Shown here: in pieces, positions 7,040 to 9,718 of the stretch | How positions within the stretch are numbered: position 1 is the stretch's first letter | How the letters are laid out: each line of letters begins with the position of its first letter | Source of the DNA: Legionella longbeachae | GTDB taxonomy: Bacteria > Pseudomonadota > Gammaproteobacteria > Legionellales > Legionellaceae | DNA: 9,718 bases | NCBI GenBank assembly: GCA_016191305.1 | Contig: JACPOX010000154.1 | Span: forward strand, 1-9,718 | Reading direction: 5' to 3' | Program-made: the position numbers and the translations under genes | Notes under the pieces: generated by a model | Databases searched by the model: none | Told to the model about the DNA's origin: nothing | What the model saw: the letters and a program-made list of their open reading frames with translations, nothing else

Positions 7040-7125
7040 CGTCTTTGCGAGCTTTGACGAAGCAATCTAGTACGATGCTTTGTTAGAAGTATGTACTGGT
7101 TTGCTTCACTCCGTTCGCAATGACG
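7040..7125. repeat. Imperfect terminal-inverted-repeat element, probably a dispersed MITE-like repeat
   Basis: The left arm begins CGTCTTTGCGAGC and ends GAAGCAATC (7040-7067). The reverse complement of the right arm (7098-7125) begins CGTCATTGCGAAC and ends GAAGCAAACC. The arms are about 28 bases with a one-base shift, separated by 30 bases. The pattern GTCATTGCGA...GAAGCAATC is familiar as a dispersed short repeat in many bacterial genomes, including intracellular ones. It encodes nothing visible and lies between the hydrolase gene and icmN. Confidence 0.7.
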
Positions 7126-7164
7126 GCAATTTTTTCAGGTAATTTTAAACAAATACATACCTCG

Positions 7165-7190
7165 TGAACGATTACAACAAATTAGGGATT
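7165..7190. repeat. Direct repeat, left copy, flanking the hydrolase gene
   Basis: This 26-base segment is TGAACG, then N-TTA-N-A-NN, then AAATTAGGGATT. It matches 8678-8703 at 22 of 26 positions without gaps, in the same orientation; the last 12 bases are identical. The two copies bracket the hydrolase gene and one small repeat. Confidence 0.75.
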
Positions 7191-7253
7191 GTAAAACAAG
7201 GTCCGTTGACATATCTACTGGTATCACTGGATTCTAATGACGGACTTAGCACG

Positions 7254-8462
7254 CTACTTATTAACACTTTTAAAAAATTCCAATTGCTCTTTCAACACAT
7301 AAGGGTACGCTTCAACATGATCAAGTACCTCACTCACATGTTTAATGTATACCTTATCGCTTTTACTTTTAAGCTGTTGATAAGCAATTTCAGCACCGTG
7401 ATACGGAACATCTTTATCACCTTTGCTACCGACAAGTAATAATGGCGAGGTTGCTTTAAAATCATAGTGATTAAAATTATATCTAAGATCACTAGCATGT
7501 TCATCAGTTCCATCTAAAATGCCGTAAAAGAAGGAAGCATGAAAGATTAAACTTGGGTCTTGTGGCAACGCTTTTAATATCTCAGGAACCGTATGATAAC
7601 CATCAAAAAGCTCGGGCACCAACGTATCATATGGTTTCACAAAAATGGCATCCAAGCTTGGCCAATAATGCTTATACGTTTGCATTGAATAAAAAAAGTA
7701 AGCAAGATAAAGCGTTGCTCGAGGTCCTGGTTGAAGGGCAACAAAGGGTATGGTTTCATCAAAATCATACGGTGCTGATCCAGGGGCTACGGCTGTCACT
7801 GAAATTTCTGGGTAATTTTTAAGCATGGATTCATACATCACGATTGTTGTAAAACCACCTTCAGAATACCCTGTTAAATATAGCTCGTCGTTAATGGGGT
7901 AATTTAATTGCTGTGCTAATTCCTTAGCCGCCAGCAGCATATCTATGCTACTTTGAGCCAAGGTGTCTGCTTGCACGTAAGGATGCAAATCCAATTCACT
8001 ATCACCAAAGCCTAAATAATCTGCCATTACGACCATATAGCCACCACTGCTCCCAAAGGTTGCATAAACGGGAAAATCTTTTTCATAAAACGATGATGGT
8101 GCATCCCGTTTGCCAACACGAGTGCCGTGATTATAACTCACGATGTCGACGGGTTCTGTGGGTGATTTTGGCATGAGCACAAGACCAGAAACGAGGCTTA
8201 AATGCCCATCCGGTGCAGGGGTTTTGTAATTAATTTTATAAAGTTCAAGCGAATAATTTACAGCAAGTGTGTTCAATGGTGGGGTTTTATCTAAAGCAAT
8301 TCTTGCCTGATCTTTAGTTAATTCTCCGATGTAGACGTAATTGACAAGCTTATCTGTTGGAAGGGGAAGGCTGGCATTTGCGTGTGACAACTGGAAAAAA
8401 AGAAAAACAGGTAAAAGAAGAAGGCTGATAAGCAGCTTAGGGGCCTTCAATATTGACGTCAT
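7254..8462 (-). CDS. Secreted alpha/beta-hydrolase (lipase/esterase-like)
   Basis: Predicted exported serine hydrolase of 402 residues; the substrate is unknown, a lipid or other ester being likely from the fold. It has a Sec signal peptide (SHANA-SLPLP, cleavage near residue 30). The probable catalytic set is Ser200 in GYSEGG, Asp349 in GDKDVP and His382 in LDHVEAYP; NHGTR at 111-115 fits an oxyanion-hole HG motif. The DYLGFGDS...HPYV stretch (148-163) recalls secretory LIP-type lipases. The ATG at 8462 is chosen over an upstream in-frame start (8564) because it has AAGGAG five bases before it and begins the signal peptide. It sits between icmO and icmN, where I recall no such gene in L. pneumophila. 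It is not recognisable as a Dot/Icm component; export would be by Sec and perhaps type II secretion. Confidence 0.88.
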   Translation of the reverse strand: MTSILKAPKLLISLLLLPVFLFFQLSHANASLPLPTDKLVNYVYIGELTKDQARIALDKTPPLNTLAVNYSLELYKINYKTPAPDGHLSLVSGLVLMPKSPTEPVDIVSYNHGTRVGKRDAPSSFYEKDFPVYATFGSSGGYMVVMADYLGFGDSELDLHPYVQADTLAQSSIDMLLAAKELAQQLNYPINDELYLTGYSEGGFTTIVMYESMLKNYPEISVTAVAPGSAPYDFDETIPFVALQPGPRATLYLAYFFYSMQTYKHYWPSLDAIFVKPYDTLVPELFDGYHTVPEILKALPQDPSLIFHASFFYGILDGTDEHASDLRYNFNHYDFKATSPLLLVGSKGDKDVPYHGAEIAYQQLKSKSDKVYIKHVSEVLDHVEAYPYVLKEQLEFFKSVNK

Positions 8463-8467
8463 GATCA

Positions 8468-8473
8468 CTCCTT
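8468..8473 (-). promoter_or_regulatory. Shine-Dalgarno site deciding the hydrolase start
   Basis: AAGGAG on the minus strand with a five-base spacer to the ATG at 8462-8460. It is the reason to discard the 34-residue upstream extension, which lacks such a site and would bury the signal peptide. Confidence 0.8.
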
Positions 8474-8573
8474 GTGTAAATATTAGATAACTGAATGCTG
8501 TTTTTATCCGGGCTCTAACAGGCTGATGTTTTTCACAAACAGGAACGCGAATAACCACGTGCAAAGGTTTCTC

Positions 8574-8588
8574 GTGCTAGCATAGCAC
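8574..8588. repeat. Small perfect hairpin GTGCTA-GCA-TAGCAC
   Basis: Six-base perfect arms around a three-base loop, about 110 bases upstream of the hydrolase start. It lacks a T-run on either side, so it is not a standard terminator. Function unknown. Confidence 0.4.
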
Positions 8589-8613
8589 ATTAAACATAAT
8601 GAACCGCTTCGGG

Positions 8614-8652
8614 GGTTGCCGGATTACGCGCATAGCGCTCCATCCAGGCTAC
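8614..8652 (-). repeat. REP-like dispersed palindromic repeat
   Basis: On the minus strand this begins GTAGCCTGGATGGAGCGC and ends AATCCGGCAACC. The halves pair imperfectly as CCGGAT...ATCCAGG with GCGC/GCGC inside. GTAGCCTGGATGGAGCG...AATCCGG is a form I recognise from dispersed intergenic repeats of gammaproteobacteria, often mistaken for a VAWMER peptide. Here it would read as a 22-codon open stretch from 8658 that ends in TAA and is not a gene. Confidence 0.6.
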
Positions 8653-8677
8653 TTTTTCTTAAGTTGGCGCCATTACT

Positions 8678-8703
8678 TGAACGCTTATATTAAATTAGGG
8701 ATT
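8678..8703. repeat. Direct repeat, right copy, flanking the hydrolase gene
   Basis: Partner of 7165-7190: TGAACG and AAATTAGGGATT are shared exactly and 22 of 26 bases agree. It begins 22 bases beyond the icmO stop, so it lies almost at the icmO edge of the inserted stretch. Confidence 0.75.
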
Positions 8704-8725
8704 TTTTAATGATAAGCAAACCGAA

Positions 8726-9718
8726 TTAACTAAATTCATCTTCATTTTTCTTCTTTGCTTTCTCACGTTCAACAACAAATTTATCTGATAATTCTTTTAC
8801 CAAACTGGTCAACTCATATGAATCAATTATATCCCTTTCTTCAGGTGGATAACTGGTTGCTAATTGAAAATCCTTAATCAGTTCATTTGCAACCGTACCG
8901 GCATATTTATCTTTAGCTCCAGACAAACGCTCAATATTCATCATCTGATTACGCGTTTCATTAATAGGAAGTAAGGCTTCAGAAAATGTAGCTTTATCGC
9001 TAACTAAAATTGGAGGATCATTCGCGTTGGTTCTCAAGACAGCAAATATCGTTAATGCACCCTCTACTTCTTCTTCAATCAAATCTTCAACGGGTTCAGG
9101 TTCGTTATGACCATGAAATGCAATTAATGCTGCTACCCCTCGCTCAATCGGTTCTTCAATGTTCGATTCATTTAATAATGTGCTAATCAATGAAATTTCT
9201 TCATTTTCCACAACTTTGTTAATTGATAAATCGCCACTTTCCAAAATTGTTTGAAATGAAGCCAATTGTTTTTGTAACTTCATTAAGTAATCATCCGGTG
9301 GAGCTTCTACTTTTAAAAATTGGTTTAATTTTAATTGCTTCACTGGTTTGGGATTCGCATAAAACATACGTGCACGAACAATTTTCGATTTGAAGAATAT
9401 ATGTGCTTCACCCTCTGTTTGTTCTTTTAAATCCAGTAGATCAACGCGTGACCTTTTTTCAAATGAAGAACTTTTACTGTCTGCATAAGTATTTGCCATA
9501 CTGGAGTCTTTCGCTTGAAAAGAATCTACTTTAGTGACATATGCTTCACCTGCTGTCTTTGTAAAGAAATCCCAGGTTTCTAGAGGATCTTCTAATTTCA
9601 TACATATTTTAATGTTAGTGTTTGCACCAATAGATGCAGCTTCTTCCTTAGATGCTTTTTGAAATGCAGGTAAATCCTGTCCTGCAAAAATTGTCGAAAA
9701 TCCCAAAGAACGCGCTTG
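8726..9718 (-). CDS. icmO: IcmO/DotL, type IV coupling ATPase, C-terminal part (5' end outside window)
   Basis: DotL is the VirD4-like coupling protein that receives effectors, directly or through the IcmS-IcmW-LvgA adaptors, and feeds them to the channel. About 330 C-terminal codons of roughly 780 are visible, and the frame is open to the window edge. The first visible residues, QARSLGFSTIFAGQDLPAFQ, followed by KEEAASIGANTN, belong to the end of the ATPase domain. The Walker motifs are outside. The rest is the charged C-terminal extension, with an acidic run (EPEPVEDLIEEEVEG) and a helical, Lys-rich tail (KKKNEDEFS). In L. pneumophila this tail binds DotN and the IcmS-IcmW-LvgA adaptors. 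The codon at 9706 (TTG) is internal, not a start. The next gene in the transcription direction is the hydrolase rather than icmN. Confidence 0.93.
   Translation of the reverse strand, partial: QARSLGFSTIFAGQDLPAFQKASKEEAASIGANTNIKICMKLEDPLETWDFFTKTAGEAYVTKVDSFQAKDSSMANTYADSKSSSFEKRSRVDLLDLKEQTEGEAHIFFKSKIVRARMFYANPKPVKQLKLNQFLKVEAPPDDYLMKLQKQLASFQTILESGDLSINKVVENEEISLISTLLNESNIEEPIERGVAALIAFHGHNEPEPVEDLIEEEVEGALTIFAVLRTNANDPPILVSDKATFSEALLPINETRNQMMNIERLSGAKDKYAGTVANELIKDFQLATSYPPEERDIIDSYELTSLVKELSDKFVVEREKAKKKNEDEFS

Larger units (their letters stand above)
6768..7253. other. 486-bp intergenic region between the hydrolase gene and icmN
   Basis: No credible gene on either strand. From the icmN side it holds an 8-base inverted repeat (6855-6877), a run of A- and T-tracts (about 6879-6910), very AT-rich DNA up to about 7020, an imperfect inverted-repeat element (7040-7125) and one copy of a 26-base direct repeat (7165-7190). 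The promoter for icmN should lie here, but I see no convincing -35/-10 pair; TTGTCC at 6965-6960 with AT-rich DNA 17-20 bases on is the best weak candidate. No GC-rich hairpin with a T-run marks the end of the hydrolase transcript. Confidence 0.6.
8463..8725. other. 263-bp intergenic region between icmO and the hydrolase gene
   Basis: It contains the ribosome-binding site of the hydrolase, a 6-bp-stem hairpin (8574-8588, GTGCTA-GCA-TAGCAC), a REP-like repeat (8614-8652) and the right copy of the 26-base direct repeat (8678-8703). The stretch 8601-8650 is visibly richer in G and C than the icm genes. No clear terminator follows icmO and no confident promoter precedes the hydrolase gene. Confidence 0.6.

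Noticed and set aside
7200..7247. GTCCGT...ACGGAC inverted repeat downstream of the hydrolase as a terminator
   Set aside because: The stem is six base pairs with a loop of over 30 bases and no T-run follows on the minus strand.
7164..7439. Plus-strand ORF of 91 codons
   Set aside because: Mostly antisense to the 3' end of the hydrolase gene, with no domain or start signal.
8463..8564. N-terminal extension of the hydrolase by 34 codons
   Set aside because: It would place a signal peptide internally and lacks a ribosome-binding site, whereas the ATG at 8462 has AAGGAG at five bases.
9704..9706. TTG as the start of a 326-codon gene
   Set aside because: The frame is open to the window edge and the upstream residues QARS continue the conserved coupling-ATPase sequence, so the codon is internal to icmO.

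Overview
The window carries part of a Dot/Icm type IVB secretion locus and most likely comes from a member of the Legionellaceae. It is AT-rich. The proteins match what I recall of Legionella pneumophila DotF, DotG, DotH, DotI, DotJ, DotK and DotL, almost residue for residue in DotI and in the DotF ends. I could not run a search, so species and identity levels are from memory.

Every gene is on the minus strand. In transcription order, from right to left, they are: the C-terminal part of icmO/dotL (coupling ATPase); a 1.5 kb stretch with one secreted alpha/beta hydrolase and several small repeats; then a tight run icmN/dotK, icmM/dotJ, icmL/dotI, icmK/dotH, icmE/dotG and icmG/dotF, the last cut by the left edge. 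Within the run, genes are separated by 8 and 19 bases, overlap by 1, abut, or overlap further, as expected of one transcript.

The products form one machine. IcmO/DotL receives substrates at the inner membrane. IcmL/DotI and IcmM/DotJ are inner-membrane partners. IcmG/DotF and IcmE/DotG cross the periplasm. IcmK/DotH and the lipoprotein IcmN/DotK belong to the outer-membrane core. The hydrolase has no evident part in this machine and looks like an inserted passenger. A 26-base imperfect direct repeat flanks it on both sides.

I found no wholly new system. The points most worth checking are: the icmE/icmG junction, where IcmE reads 148 bases into icmG in another frame and icmG has no ATG before its conserved N-terminus; the direct repeats around the hydrolase; six cysteine pairs in IcmE, each exactly 24 residues apart; and a very uniform array of about 21 decapeptides in IcmE that seems to have expanded recently.
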